Assembly (NCBI GenBank): GCA_031263965.1
Contig: JAISES010000205.1
Coordinates: forward strand, 1-5,743
Origin: Prevotella sp.
GTDB taxonomy: Bacteria > Bacteroidota > Bacteroidia > Bacteroidales > Dysgonomonadaceae
DNA length: 5,743 nucleotides
Direction: 5' to 3'
Shown here: positions 5,553 through 5,743 of the stretch, piece by piece
How the letters are laid out: every line of letters starts with the position of its first letter
Numbering within the stretch: the stretch's first letter is position 1
Translations under genes and position numbers: made by a program
The notes under the pieces: model-generated
The model's database searches: none
Told to the model about the DNA's origin: nothing
Seen by the model: the letters and a program-made list of their open reading frames with translations, nothing else

Positions 5553-5743
5553 GAAAATCCATTGACTGATTTACCCTGGTTGAAAGAAATTATTGGTGGA
5601 ATTGAAAAAGATGCAGAAGCAGGATATAAACAACATGCCAGAATATATCAGTGTACTTACATAGATGGTACAGGTTTTTTGTTGGACTTGTGTGTTGGCT
5701 GTCCGGATTTCGGTTACTGGCTTAAAAGTTGTGAGGGCGAATC
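5274..5743 (+). pseudogene. In-frame continuation of the lipoprotein beyond TGA: Cys-rich repeat modules, runs off window
   Basis: Frame-matched to the ORF ending at 5273 and open to the last base (157 sense codons plus two bases). It starts L-K-E-I-I-G and encodes H-Q-C-T-Y-R-D-G-I-G-F, then E-P-C-V-G-C-P-D, L-L-C-S-W-G-G and L-I-W-E-V, corresponding to domain 2 of the lipoprotein at 1163-1909 but with two extra Cys. A linker (N-N-E-M-N-N-F-C-E-F) leads to a second module starting E-N-P-L-T-D-L-P-W-L-K-E-I-I-G-G with Y-Q-C-T-Y-I-D-G-T-G-F and L-C-V-G-C-P-D, cut by the window edge. Conserved Cys spacing and absence of frameshifts suggest the stop is recent. No convincing new start with a ribosome site is seen; in-frame ATGs at 5412 and 5532 lie inside or between modules and lack signal peptides. 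Confidence 0.8.
5553..5743 (+). repeat. Tandem protein-module repeat, unit 2 (partial)
   Basis: Second copy of the 306-base unit, incomplete at the window edge. It reads E-N-P-L-T-D-L-P-W-L-K with the Trp codon intact (5577-5579). The first roughly 130 bases are clearly similar to unit 1 and the remainder continues to align at the Cys residues. Whether more units follow cannot be seen. Confidence 0.85.

Noticed and set aside
1..5743. CRISPR array, tRNA, rRNA or insertion sequence
   Set aside because: No short regularly spaced repeats, cloverleaf or rRNA-like segments, transposase motifs or terminal inverted repeats were seen; the only repeats are the cassette duplication and the 306-base protein-module repeat.

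Overview
The window looks like an AT-rich accessory region of a Bacteroidota genome, most likely Bacteroidales with a type IX secretion system (T9SS). Three things point that way: a classic T9SS type A C-terminal sorting domain in the protein at 1994-2893, a second T9SS-type tail fragment at 1902-1982, and lipoproteins whose acylated Cys is followed by S-K-D-D, the acidic surface-export signal typical of this phylum. All recognisable genes lie on the + strand. The genus cannot be fixed from sequence reading alone.

Layout. (1) 2-1078: 3' part of a subtilisin-like (S8) secreted serine protease cut by the window edge, ending in a beta-rich C-terminal module. (2) 1089-1127: a strong GC-rich hairpin. 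(3) 1163-1909: a two-domain surface lipoprotein. (4) 1902-1982: a short relic that reads as the last residues of a T9SS sorting domain, followed at once by a perfect Shine-Dalgarno sequence. (5) 1994-2893 and 2899-4686: a two-gene operon encoding a T9SS-secreted protein of unknown function and a papain-like (C1A) cysteine protease with propeptide, catalytic domain, Asp-rich linker and beta-rich tail. (6) 4693-4731: a second copy of the hairpin. (7) 4767-5273: a second copy of the lipoprotein gene, about 95% identical in DNA to the first up to a point mutation that turns the Trp codon of the L-P-W motif into TGA. The same frame stays open beyond the stop to the window edge (5274-5743) and encodes one complete and one partial Cys-rich repeat module.

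The organising theme is a repeated arrangement: secreted protease, then hairpin, then lipoprotein. It occurs twice with unrelated proteases (serine S8, cysteine C1A) and nearly identical lipoproteins. The hairpin-plus-lipoprotein segment is therefore a duplicated cassette placed behind different extracellular proteases. A role for the lipoprotein as a protease partner, inhibitor or self-protection factor is an attractive but unproven hypothesis. GC jumps within both protease genes, exchanged C-terminal modules, the T9SS tail relic and the nonsense-interrupted repeat array all suggest a locus that evolves by recombination between modules.
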